From an uncultured Bacteroidota bacterium (GTDB taxonomy: Bacteria; Bacteroidota; Bacteroidia; Chitinophagales; Chitinophagaceae): DNA of 64,000 nt. The position numbers and the translations under genes are program-made. Location of the stretch: contig CAILLK010000076.1 of NCBI GenBank assembly GCA_903835005.1, positions 1-64,000 of the forward strand, read 5' to 3'. Below are positions 1 to 7,736 of the stretch, one piece after another. Every line of letters starts with the position of its first letter. Positions within the stretch are counted from its first letter, which is position 1. The notes below the pieces were generated by a model. It made no database searches, was not told the origin of the DNA, and saw nothing but the letters and a program-made list of their open reading frames with translations.

Positions 1-112
1 CAATAATAATGAGCATCAAAGAAAGTACTAAGCCATCAAACTCACGTTAACCTCGCTACGGTTTGTCTGATCCCTGATGCTTTACTGTTACCCTGAAAAA
101 AGGCAGACTCCG

Positions 113-672
113 GAAAAAAGCTTTTTGTTTGGTTATCTCATTCTCTTAAATAAAAGACAATGGGATAATGCTGATGGCTGAAACCCTTGCTGGTGGCTGA
201 TATAAATTAATTTACGATTATCTCATGTTATCTCCTATTTGCGATATCGGGAATTTTGTAACCTTGCTTCGAAAAGCCTGGCCCTGGTGCTTTGCTTCTG
301 CCTTGAAAAAAACAGCAGCCAGTGAAAAAAGGCTTTTTGTTTGGTTATCCTATTCTCATAATTAAAAGACAATGGGATAATGATTATTGCTGAAACCCTT
401 GCTGGTGGCTTATATAAATTATTTGCCGATTATCTCATGTTATCTCATTGACCTTTTCCTGGGAGAACCGGCAGTTAAAAACTGCCTAGATTGCTCAGAC
501 ACAGGTCGGCTACGCACGGGGCTTTGCTAAAGACCTTCGCCAGTGAAAAAGGGCTTTTTGTTTGGTTATCTCATTCTCATAAATAAAAGACAATGTGATA
601 ATGGTTATTGCTGAAACCCTTGCTGGTGGCTTATATAAATTAATTTACGATTATCTCATCTTATCTCCTATT
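113..672. repeat. Three dispersed ~125 bp direct repeats
   Basis: Copies lie at about 113-238, 324-447 and 545-672. Each starts with a near-palindrome (AAAAAGGGCTTTTT in the third copy), continues with TTTGGTTATCTCATTCTC and a GACAATGGGATAATG-like core, and ends in GATTATCTCATGTTATCTC. Copies differ at scattered bases, and the spacers between them are unrelated. No open reading frame runs through them. They look like a small non-coding intergenic repeat family; I do not recognise it. Confidence 0.75.
479..545. repeat. Dispersed repeat, copy 1 of 2
   Basis: A ~66 bp stretch beginning AAACTGCCTAGATTGCTC is imperfectly repeated at 2331-2396 in the same orientation. Shared blocks include the first 18 bases, a GGGCTTTGCTA/GGGCCTTGCTA block and a CGCCAG end. 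This copy sits between the second and third ~125 bp repeats, the other just before the 189 bp tandem array, so several repeat families are interleaved here. Confidence 0.6.
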
Positions 673-1386
673 GTGTAGAATTGGGCGTTTTATTTGCGGT
701 TCCAGTTGTCCTTCGGAACAATCGGAGAGAATTTAAATAATAATACGTACGTATTACAAACTCACCAACAGTGCTTTCGCGCTACAAACGTGAGCGTGGA
801 CTATTAGTACTCTGGAGCGCCGAGTCCGCCAACTGTGGAACTAAATTTCAGTGTTGTGGTTTTTGAGACTCGGCTGCTACATTTTGAAACTTCAGCTTAT
901 AGCCTTGATTGAACAAAGAGAGACTCAGCTAAGACTTAATGCATCGAATATTCAAAAACCACTGCTCAAATCACATTTCTATACCTGTTATGTGAGAAAT
1001 TTTTGTCAAAATCAGCAGGAATGTTTGTGATTCTGGTGGCTTGGGGGGAGAAAAATGAGTGTTCGATTTTTTCATAGTTTAATAAGTTGATATTTTAGGA
1101 TAAATTTGGAACAAAGATAAGATGAATAATTGGAAATTCCTAATTATGTAGCATAATTATTCTCGATAGGCTAACCAGGGTTAATATTGTTCTAATTGAT
1201 TGGAAGAACATCAGCTTTAGTACCCTGATATACCGTCTCATCCAACACACAATAGACTTTGCTTGGTGGTGCCTTCTGCTGCGAGGAGAGAGTCCCGGCG
1301 CAGACTTAAACTGCGTTTTACAATATGGGTTATTTTGTTCGCCATCTTGGCAATACTAAGGTTCTCAGTTCAGAACGTTATTTATT
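673..1386. other. Gene-free stretch
   Basis: No credible coding sequence was found on either strand. It contains a perfect 16 bp palindrome, TAATACGTACGTATTA, at 741-756, and an 11 bp inverted repeat (GTGGTTTTTGA at 856-866, TCAAAAACCAC at 952-962) enclosing two GAGACTCRGCT-like direct repeats. No RNA gene was recognised. Confidence 0.4.
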
Positions 1387-1707
1387 TTATGCCGGATCTA
1401 TCCATACATAAAATATAAACAGTAATGCAAGCAAAGGTATTAATGAACTCAGGAAAACGAGGTAAAGGGTTTTGCAATATTTGATCTGTTCTCGCTTCAT
1501 TTCATTTTTCGTGTTGCTTAATGCTCTTTCAAATACCTCGACTGTAATTTTCTAGTCGGAATTGATAATGCCCTTAAATCGTAGTATATTGTAGTAAATA
1601 ATCAAGTACATACCAAAAGCCATAACTATAAGAAATGCGACAATAAGTACCTGCTCTGTGCGGTTTATCAGTTCTTTGTTTGCAAAAAGGGAGGAGAGTA
1701 GCTGCAT
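1387..1707 (-). pseudogene. Two-helix small membrane protein gene interrupted by an in-frame TAG
   Basis: Reading from ATG at 1707 gives 51 residues with one hydrophobic helix (around VLIVAFLIVMAFGMYLIIYY). A TAG follows at 1554-1552, then the same frame stays open for another 54 codons to TAA at 1389-1387. The second half holds a charged segment (about FERALSNTKNEMKREQIKYC) and a second helix (SSLIPLLALLFIFYVWI). A continuous frame with a plausible two-helix topology suggests one gene of about 106 residues broken by a nonsense mutation. Alternatives are two separate small proteins (an internal ATG opens a 37-residue product) or a base error. A TAnnTTTG box lies upstream. The family is not recognised. 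Confidence 0.55.
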
Positions 1708-1740
1708 TTATATTTTTTGGGATCTAATCTTTTTAAGATA

Positions 1741-1748
1741 CAAATATA
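1741..1748 (-). promoter_or_regulatory. Bacteroidota -7 promoter element
   Basis: The minus strand reads TATATTTG, a perfect match to TAnnTTTG, 33 nt before the ATG at 1707. No good TTG -33 element is seen at the usual spacing. It is divergent to the promoter of the UPF0158 gene. Confidence 0.4.
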
Positions 1749-1785
1749 ATAAAGCAACGGATCCCCCTCTGCACATATGCATAAT

Positions 1786-1818
1786 TTTGAGTTTATTCTG
1801 TATGGTTTTATATTTTTG
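1786..1818 (+). promoter_or_regulatory. Bacteroidota promoter of the UPF0158 gene
   Basis: TTTG at 1786-1789 and TATTTTTG at 1811-1818 are 21 nt apart, matching the -33/-7 arrangement of Bacteroidota housekeeping promoters. The site lies inside the longest possible reading frame, which argues that translation starts at 1837 and not at 1777. Confidence 0.55.
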
Positions 1819-1836
1819 CAAATAAAATGGCTGTTT

Positions 1837-2280
1837 ATGAAATTGCAGATAAGGCCTGAAATGGTTAAAGAGATAGCCGGGCAACTGGATATGGGCTTTA
1901 AATGTTTTTACAATATTAAAACCTGCGAACTCGAAGTTATACCAGATGAAGTCAGGTTGCCTGGATATGATGATGAGCCATGGCAGGAATCAAACGACAA
2001 AGTGGATCAAAACCCTGATGATTATGTGTGTTTCGCAGGTATGGATAGTAGTGAATCTTTCAGATTAATGGAAAATTTTATCAATGAGATACCGGTTAGC
2101 AGTATACAAATGAGATTTGAGGAAGTAATCCAACTCAAAAAGCCTTTTCAGCAATTCAAATACCTTTTACTAGATTACCCCGAACTACGTCAGCAATGGT
2201 TTGAATTCAAAGAGCAGGGAATGATCATTTTTGTACAGGACCAGATTGATGTCTTGAATTTCGACCCGGATAGCGAGTAA
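1837..2280 (+). CDS. UPF0158 family protein
   Basis: A soluble protein of 147 residues of unknown function. The C-terminal half, with the run around MRFEEVIQLKKPFQQFKYLL followed by a WFEFKEQGM-type segment, is typical of UPF0158 (PF03682). The family is usually 140-170 residues, so this copy is complete. It is acidic, with no signal peptide or membrane segment. A longer frame opens at 1777, but its extra N-terminus is hydrophobic and overlaps a good promoter, so I chose the ATG at 1837 (MKLQIRPEMV). It stands alone between repeat clusters with no operon partner. Confidence 0.7.
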   Translation: MKLQIRPEMVKEIAGQLDMGFKCFYNIKTCELEVIPDEVRLPGYDDEPWQESNDKVDQNPDDYVCFAGMDSSESFRLMENFINEIPVSSIQMRFEEVIQLKKPFQQFKYLLLDYPELRQQWFEFKEQGMIIFVQDQIDVLNFDPDSE

Positions 2281-2330
2281 TCCCGGATTTTGCCAAACAG
2301 CAGTTATCCCAAGGGGGCGGGATTTTCAAT

Positions 2331-2396
2331 AAACTGCCTAGATTGCTCGGACGAGTCTTCTATGCACAGGGCCTTGCTACAGACACGCGCCAGACA
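2331..2396. repeat. Dispersed repeat, copy 2 of 2
   Basis: Direct imperfect copy of 479-545, beginning AAACTGCCTAGATTGCTC. It directly precedes the 189 bp tandem array. Confidence 0.6.
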
Positions 2397-2400
2397 GAAT

Positions 2401-2985
2401 ATTTCCTGATGATTGCAATTTTACCACCCCTGGTTGCTCCCGGTATTCGCCTCGATCAACCTGTCCATTCCTCTCCGAAAAATCGAGATTTTAGAAAAAA
2501 CAGAAGGGGAGTTGAGAGCCAGGAGATCATTTCCTGATGGGGGCGGGTTTAGACGGATTCAATCCGTCTCTACACATTTCCTGATTGATATTTCCTGATG
2601 CACGCAATTTTACCACCCCTGGTTGCTCCCGGCATCCGCCTCGATTAACCTGTCCATTCCTCCCCGAAAAATCGGGATTTAAGAAAAAACAGGAGGGGAG
2701 TTGAGAGCCGGGAGAGCATTTCCTGATGGGGGCGGGTTTAGACGGATTCAATCCGTCTCTACATATTTCCTGATTGATATTTCCTGATGGGCGGGATTTT
2801 ACCACCCCTGGTTGCTCCCGGCATTCGCCTCGATCAACCTGTCCCCTCCTCCCCGAAAAATCGGGATTTAAAAAAAAACAGGAGGGGAGTTGAGAGCCGG
2901 GAGAGCATTTCCTGATGGGCGCGTGTTTAGATGGATTCAATCCATCTCTACATATTTCCTGATTGATATTTCCTGATGGGCGAGG
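2401..2985. repeat. Tandem array of 189 bp units, three copies plus a stub
   Basis: Units begin with ATTTCCTGATG at 2401, 2590 and 2779, with a partial unit at 2968, so the period is 189 bp each time. Each unit contains TTTTACCACCCCTGGTTGCTC, a foldable stretch in which CCTCCCCGAAAAATCGGG is followed by an A-rich spacer and CAGGAGGGG, and a small hairpin GACGGATTCAATCCGTC. The units are highly similar. An inverted, shortened relative lies at about 54419-54500. The reading frames crossing the array are repeat artefacts. Confidence 0.85.
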
Positions 2986-3404
2986 TAGAGGAAAAATTTT
3001 CGTCCTTTACATAATGCCGATAAAGGCCTGACAACTACCTCATCTCCGGCAAGGTTCATCCTGAATCTGTTGCTTAAAAAGAATAGTAACATTTTCATGA
3101 TCGAATAACTGCCATACAGGTAATAAAACTTCCTGATTTTGCGTTGCAGCCCTAAGTTTATATTTGATGTTAGCGCAAAATCAGCAATTGATTAATCCAT
3201 AAACATCAGCCAAAGAATATATGTTTCAGACCTGATGGGTTTAAGGAAAGGTATCCTCAACCAAAAGTTAAAAACTGGCACAGAATTTGCAGGATACATT
3301 CTGATTCATCTTACCCTAATCAGTTACAAAAGGCATTGCCAATATTTTTCAGGGTAAGCCGTAATATTTAATTATCTTAACTCCCGATTTCAAACAACAC
3401 AATT
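2986..3404. other. Gene-free stretch before the lipoprotein gene
   Basis: No coding sequence, RNA gene or clear repeat was recognised. It presumably carries the promoter of the gene at 3405, but no confident TAnnTTTG box was seen. Confidence 0.3.
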
Positions 3405-3860
3405 ATGATTAAATCAAGCATGGTTATTACCTTTTCTATTGCCTTACTGGCAATATTTTCAGGCTGTTCTAAGTCTGGCAGCACAACCCGTGCCATGAGT
3501 GCATATATTAATGATTCCGCATTTTCAGCAATTGGCCCGCATGTTACTACTGTATTTGGTAAATATACCCAGGTAACCGGTATAAATTTACTGGTACCTG
3601 GCACAACTGTAAATACGGTCATTTCAATAACTGTAAGAGACTCTATAGCCTCATATACCTTCACGGAGCCAAACAGCAACCGCAATGTAAGTATTGAGTT
3701 CAGTTCGCCCGATACTAAAGGGCAGACAGTATTTGCCACTTCCGGAATTGTAAATGTTACAGATTCCAGCACGGGTATCATTAAAGGGACATTCAGCTTC
3801 GTTGTCTCCGACAGCTTTGGTAATAATAATATAACCAGTGGAAGCTTTACCGGTCTGTAA
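3405..3860 (+). CDS. Small secreted lipoprotein (DUF6252-like)
   Basis: A 151-residue protein with a signal peptide of about 20 residues and a lipobox around LAIFSGC, so it is probably lipidated at Cys21. The mature part is rich in Ser, Thr, Val and Gly and predicted mainly beta. The C-terminal pattern, in which IIKGTFSFVVSDSFG is followed by NNITSGSFTGL, resembles the end of DUF6252-type lipoproteins of Bacteroidota; this assignment is tentative. The gene is isolated, with repeats upstream and a membrane protein gene downstream on the same strand. A reading frame on the opposite strand is a shadow. Confidence 0.65.
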   Translation: MIKSSMVITFSIALLAIFSGCSKSGSTTRAMSAYINDSAFSAIGPHVTTVFGKYTQVTGINLLVPGTTVNTVISITVRDSIASYTFTEPNSNRNVSIEFSSPDTKGQTVFATSGIVNVTDSSTGIIKGTFSFVVSDSFGNNNITSGSFTGL

Positions 3861-3978
3861 TAAAACCGGCCATTAAAAATTCCGAAAACTATTACCTTCC
3901 GGTAATAAGCAAATGCCGGGAAGGATTTTTTCTGTACTGTGATTGATAGCTATATATATAATTCCTATAGCTGAAAGG

Positions 3979-4008
3979 TTGTTTCAGATTCAGGATTTAT
4001 TACATTTG
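3979..4008 (+). promoter_or_regulatory. Bacteroidota promoter ending 3 nt before the ATG
   Basis: TTG at 3979-3981, a 19 nt spacer and TACATTTG at 4001-4008 match the -33/-7 consensus exactly. The ATG of the next gene is at 4012, so the start of transcription should fall at or next to the start codon. This predicts a leaderless or nearly leaderless mRNA. Confidence 0.6.
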
Positions 4009-4011
4009 CCC

Positions 4012-5151
4012 ATGTCTACGCAAGTAATCAAAAGCCGCATCAACTCAATAGATATACTTCGCGGCCTGGTTATGGTAATCATGGCCCTCGATCATGTTCG
4101 CGATTTTTTCAGCGACTACCAGGGCAACCCAACTGATCTGCAACAGGTCAGCACTATGATGTTTTTCACCCGCTTTATCACTCATTACTGCGCACCGGTA
4201 TTTATTTTCCTGGCTGGCTCCAGCGCCTTCCTGGCTATGGGCAAGGGCCGCACAGTGCACCAGGAATCATTCCGTTTACTTACCCGTGGCCTATGGCTCA
4301 TTCTGGTTGAGGTTACCATAGTGCGTCTCGGCTGGACCTTTAATTTCGATTACAGCCTGGTTATTCTGCAGGTTATCTGGGCTATTGGGGTCAGTATGGT
4401 TGTTCTGTCGCTCCTCATTTATCTCCCTCGTTTCGCTATATTATCCATTGGCCTGCTCATGATCTTCGGGCACGACATGTTCGACAACCTTCATCCTGCA
4501 GGCGCTGCCGGTATTGTATGGCAGTTTCTGCACGTTCAGGGCCCGCTGCACTATGGCCATAATGATACCCTCTTTATCATTTACCCCCTCATACCCTGGA
4601 TAGGTGTTATGGCCGCCGGCTATAGCTTTGGCGCACTGTTTCATCTGCCGCCGGCACAGCGGTTCAGGTGGCAGTATATTATCGGTATCGGTTCCATACT
4701 GTTGTTCATTGCACTCCGCCTCGGCAATATCTATGGCGATCCTGCACCATGGCATACCCAATCCATGTGGTGGCGCTCCCTGCTATCCTTTATCAACGTC
4801 AGCAAATATCCGCCATCCCTCCAGTATATATTGCTTACACTTGGCCCGGCCATTACCTTATTGCCGCTTCTGGAGCAATTATCGGGCAGGGCAGCCAGCA
4901 TTTTTACTGTCTATGGCAGGGTTCCTATGTTCTATTACATACTTCATATATACCTTATTCATGGTTTGGCTGTAGTATCCAGCATCCTGTTTTTTCATGG
5001 CGCGCCGGTATCTCCGTTCAGTCATCCGGGTTTCCATCTGTGGGTGGTATATGCTGTCTGGCTGCTGGTGGTGTTGCTTCTTTACCTGCCCTGCCGCTGG
5101 TTTATGGGCATAAAAAAGAGCCATCATCAATGGTGGCTCAGTTATTTATAA
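4012..5151 (+). CDS. DUF1624 / heparan-glucosaminide acetyltransferase-like membrane protein
   Basis: A polytopic inner-membrane protein of 379 residues with about ten hydrophobic segments. Its N-terminus, SIDILRGLVMVIMALDHVRD, is the signature of the DUF1624/YeiB-like acyltransferase group, which includes heparan-alpha-glucosaminide N-acetyltransferase. The Asp-His pair in ALDHVRDFF and the conserved Arg after DIL are characteristic. The family is thought to move acyl groups across the membrane onto sugars or glycans, but the substrate here is unknown. A frame opens at 3943, but its extra residues overlap the promoter, so the ATG at 4012 (MSTQVIKSRI) is preferred. It is convergent with dapA. 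Confidence 0.75.
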   Translation: MSTQVIKSRINSIDILRGLVMVIMALDHVRDFFSDYQGNPTDLQQVSTMMFFTRFITHYCAPVFIFLAGSSAFLAMGKGRTVHQESFRLLTRGLWLILVEVTIVRLGWTFNFDYSLVILQVIWAIGVSMVVLSLLIYLPRFAILSIGLLMIFGHDMFDNLHPAGAAGIVWQFLHVQGPLHYGHNDTLFIIYPLIPWIGVMAAGYSFGALFHLPPAQRFRWQYIIGIGSILLFIALRLGNIYGDPAPWHTQSMWWRSLLSFINVSKYPPSLQYILLTLGPAITLLPLLEQLSGRAASIFTVYGRVPMFYYILHIYLIHGLAVVSSILFFHGAPVSPFSHPGFHLWVVYAVWLLVVLLLYLPCRWFMGIKKSHHQWWLSYL

Positions 5152-5170
5152 CAGTGTAAAGAACACACTG
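5152..5170. terminator. Short hairpin between convergent genes
   Basis: CAGTGT at 5152-5157 pairs with ACACTG at 5165-5170 around a 7 nt loop, in the 21 bp between the convergent stop codons. There is no long T-run, so function as a terminator is only a possibility. Confidence 0.25.
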
Positions 5171-5172
5171 GC

Positions 5173-6057
5173 TTACAGACTCTTCAGGTATTCACCTATC
5201 TGCGATGCCAGGCCTTCGCTCACAGGAACCAGTGGCAGCCGCAGCACATTTTCGCATATACCCTGCTGGTAAAGCGCAGACTTTACTCCCGCCGGATTAC
5301 CCTCTGCAAACAGCAGGTCTATACCCGGCAATAGTTTGTTCATTACATGCCTGGCTTTTTCATACTTGCCCACAATTGAGAGGTTCATCAGTTCTATCAT
5401 CTCCGTGGTAAAACAGTTGGCTGCAACCGATATCACACCTTCCATACCTATTGCCATCTGAGCCAGTACCAGGTTATCATCACCTGAAAGAACCAGGAAG
5501 TTTTCAGGCTTGATGCGCAGCAGCTCAAGGCATTGGGCAATATTTCCGCTCGCTTCCTTTATTCCGGTAATATTCCGGCAGTCATTGGCCAGCCGCACCA
5601 CCGTGGCCGGCAACAGGTTGCTGCCTGTTCTGCCAGGTACATTATACAGTAATACATTTTTGTTGGTCGCCGCTGCTACTTTTTTGAAGTGCTGGTACAT
5701 ACCCTCCTGCGAAGGTTTGTTGTAATAGGGCGCAACACTCAGAATGGCATCCACACCGCGAAGGTCCATTGTCTTCAGTTGCTGCACCACCTCTTCGGTA
5801 TTATTACCACCAATACCGCATACTACGGGCAGATTGCCCTTCGAGTAGCGGATCACAGCAGAAAGCACTTCCTGCTTTTCAGCTCCCGACAAAGTAGGTG
5901 TCTCACCTGTAGTACCCAGGGCTACCAGAAAATCAACTCCCCCCCTGATAACACTGTCTGTTAATTTCTCTAATGCGGGATAATCTACTTCTCCGCTTTC
6001 AAGGAAAGGTGTAATTAATGCTACACCTGTTCCGGTTAACTTTTGCTTTTTAGCCAT
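5173..6057 (-). CDS. dapA: 4-hydroxy-tetrahydrodipicolinate synthase
   Basis: DapA condenses pyruvate with aspartate semialdehyde, the first step committed to diaminopimelate and lysine, in the cytosol. The usual landmarks are present: GTGVALITPF at the N-terminus, the GTTGETPTLS motif that carries the pyruvate-binding threonines, YNVPGRT with the catalytic tyrosine, and GIKEASGN with the Schiff-base lysine. Length is normal at 294 residues. A start seven codons upstream at 6078 is possible; MAKKQKLTGTG fits the family better. It is transcribed away from accA's stop with a ~110 bp gap and has no lysine-pathway neighbour. Confidence 0.95.
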   Translation of the reverse strand: MAKKQKLTGTGVALITPFLESGEVDYPALEKLTDSVIRGGVDFLVALGTTGETPTLSGAEKQEVLSAVIRYSKGNLPVVCGIGGNNTEEVVQQLKTMDLRGVDAILSVAPYYNKPSQEGMYQHFKKVAAATNKNVLLYNVPGRTGSNLLPATVVRLANDCRNITGIKEASGNIAQCLELLRIKPENFLVLSGDDNLVLAQMAIGMEGVISVAANCFTTEMIELMNLSIVGKYEKARHVMNKLLPGIDLLFAEGNPAGVKSALYQQGICENVLRLPLVPVSEGLASQIGEYLKSL

Positions 6058-6165
6058 TTTATATAGTTTAGTTTCCAATTATTATTTGCACAGTGGGGGG
6101 TGTAGTTAAGTGTAAAAAAGTAAAGGAAATATACTGAGCTTAAAGTTAATTCAAAGAATTCTGAT

Positions 6166-7122
6166 TTACTCCACTTCTTCGTAAAATCCCATTTTTGAGA
6201 ATTTTTCTATCCGCTGGTTAATCCTTGATTCTGTATCAATTACAGATAAAGCCGACAGACTTTTGAGCAGGTAAGATTTGAGTGTTGCCGCCATATTATC
6301 GGGGTCGGCCTGGGCTCCGCCAACAGGCTCCGGAATAACATCATCTACCAGCCCGAAACTGCTCATATCCTGAGAAGTCAGTTTCAGCTGCTCAGCCGCG
6401 GTTTCTTTAAAATTCCAGCTACGCCATAAAATGGAGGAACAGGATTCGGGGGAGATTACGGAATACCAGGTATTCTCCAGCATAGCTACTCTGTCACCAA
6501 TACCGATGCCTAATGCGCCGCCCGAAGCGCCCTCGCCAATGATGACGCAGATAACCGGCACTTTGAGGTTGATCATTTCAAACAGGTTCCTGGCAATAGC
6601 CTCGGCCTGTCCGCGCTCCTCAGCTTCCAGACCCGGAAATGCACCGGGAGTATCAATAAAAGTAATTACGGGCCGGTTGAATTTTTCGGCCATCTTCATC
6701 AGCCTTAAGGCTTTCCGGTAGCCTTCAGGATTTGCCATACCAAAATTGCGCATTTGCCTCATCTTGGTATTCACTCCTTTTTGTTGTCCCAGCACCATCA
6801 CCGGCTGGCCATCCAGTTCTGCCATACCTCCTACCATTGCTTTATCGTCCTTTACCTGCCGGTCGCCGAAGAGCTCAATAAAATTGGTAAAGATTTTTTC
6901 GATGTAGAAAAGAGTATAAGGTCGCTCAGGGTGGCGGCTCAACTGAACCCGTTGCCATGGGGTCAGGTTTTCATAAATCTGCGTCCGTGTTTTCTCTATT
7001 GCTGATTCCAATTCTCGAATACTGTTGGTTACATCTACTTTATTCTTTGCCGACATTTCCTTCAACTTATTAATCTGCGATTGAAGGTCTTCCAATGGTT
7101 TCTCAAAATCCAAAAATTGCAT
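6166..7122 (-). CDS. accA: Acetyl-CoA carboxylase, carboxyltransferase subunit alpha
   Basis: AccA forms the carboxyltransferase with AccD, moving CO2 from biotin-BCCP to acetyl-CoA to make malonyl-CoA for fatty acid synthesis. At 318 residues it is full length. It has the N-terminal [17 protein letters not shown] segment, [12 protein letters not shown], the [15 protein letters not shown] region, and the crotonase-fold motif [17 protein letters not shown]. As in most Bacteroidota it is not next to accD. A perfect TAnnTTTG box lies 18 nt upstream of the ATG. Confidence 0.96.
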   Translation of the reverse strand: MQFLDFEKPLEDLQSQINKLKEMSAKNKVDVTNSIRELESAIEKTRTQIYENLTPWQRVQLSRHPERPYTLFYIEKIFTNFIELFGDRQVKDDKAMVGGMAELDGQPVMVLGQQKGVNTKMRQMRNFGMANPEGYRKALRLMKMAEKFNRPVITFIDTPGAFPGLEAEERGQAEAIARNLFEMINLKVPVICVIIGEGASGGALGIGIGDRVAMLENTWYSVISPESCSSILWRSWNFKETAAEQLKLTSQDMSSFGLVDDVIPEPVGGAQADPDNMAATLKSYLLKSLSALSVIDTESRINQRIEKFSKMGFYEEVE

Positions 7123-7140
7123 AATCTATAGTTTCCTGTA

Positions 7141-7148
7141 CAAATGTA
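7141..7148 (-). promoter_or_regulatory. -7 promoter element of accA
   Basis: The minus strand reads TACATTTG (TAnnTTTG), ending 18 nt before the accA ATG. No TTG occurs at the ideal -33 spacing. Confidence 0.5.
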
Positions 7149-7414
7149 ATGATAATAAATTCAAACAGCTTTCTTTTGAGCCTCTATAATTAAGAAACCG
7201 CCATGGCTGTATTTCTACAGGGCAAAGATGCACAAGTCCCGGCAATTTAAGTTCTTCCGTTTTTCGGGAGGTTTAAACCACTTTCTAGGAGCAGAATTAA
7301 AATTTTTCAAAAGTGAAAAAATAGTCGTGCCCTGCACCCATCAAAACTTATTAAGGTATAAAACGGAGTGATGAAGCCGGGCTCCGGAAATGAGTGAAAA
7401 TCTCCCGCATTTTA
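7149..7414. other. Divergent intergenic region
   Basis: About 300 bp separates accA from the divergent small membrane gene. Apart from the two promoter boxes noted here I see no coding or structured element. Confidence 0.3.
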
Positions 7415-7422
7415 TATCTTTG
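7415..7422 (+). promoter_or_regulatory. -7 promoter element ending 4 nt before the ATG
   Basis: TATCTTTG matches TAnnTTTG and the ATG follows at 7427. Transcription should begin near the start codon, another probable leaderless gene. The -33 element is weak. Confidence 0.45.
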
Positions 7423-7426
7423 ATTA

Positions 7427-7693
7427 ATGGAGAATACCGGGAAGAACATTAATAACAGGCAGTCATCAAGTATAAAAACGACTATATACCGGATACTTAT
7501 AGAAGTAGGTTTTATTATTTTTCTGTTTTATGCAAATCTGCTGATGGGCGAATTCTCCCGAACCGGCCAGGGAATGAATAATGGCCTGATGTGGGCAATA
7601 AATAACATTTTTACCGCGTCCAATTTTCTGATCGCCATAATCGCGGCTTTAATAGGGCATTTGGTTTTTGGATATATCCGCAAAAAACTCTGA
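7427..7693 (+). CDS. Small two-helix membrane protein, unknown
   Basis: An 88-residue protein not recognised as a family member. About 20 polar residues (MENTGKNINNRQSSSIKTT) precede a hydrophobic helix (around VGFIIFLFYANLLMGEF). A polar loop and a second helix follow (FLIAIIAALIGHLVFGYI), with a positively charged end (RKKL). The positive-inside rule suggests both ends lie in the cytoplasm. It stands alone between accA and the histidine kinase and reads in the opposite direction to both. Confidence 0.55.
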   Translation: MENTGKNINNRQSSSIKTTIYRILIEVGFIIFLFYANLLMGEFSRTGQGMNNGLMWAINNIFTASNFLIAIIAALIGHLVFGYIRKKL

Positions 7694-7736
7694 ATAGCTC
7701 TGGCTTTTATGGAATTTACTAATCCGAAAGTAGGGT

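Noticed and set aside
1-60. Possible truncated gene at the left edge
   Set aside because: No frame of useful length reaches the edge with coding character.
2527-2940. 137-codon minus-strand frame with repeated NPSKxAPIRKCSPGSQLPSC
   Set aside because: It is the translation of the 189 bp tandem DNA repeat, whose period is divisible by three. There is no promoter, and the hairpins explain the sequence better.
3377-3781. 134-codon minus-strand frame
   Set aside because: Antisense to the lipoprotein gene at 3405, which has a signal peptide and lipobox on the plus strand.
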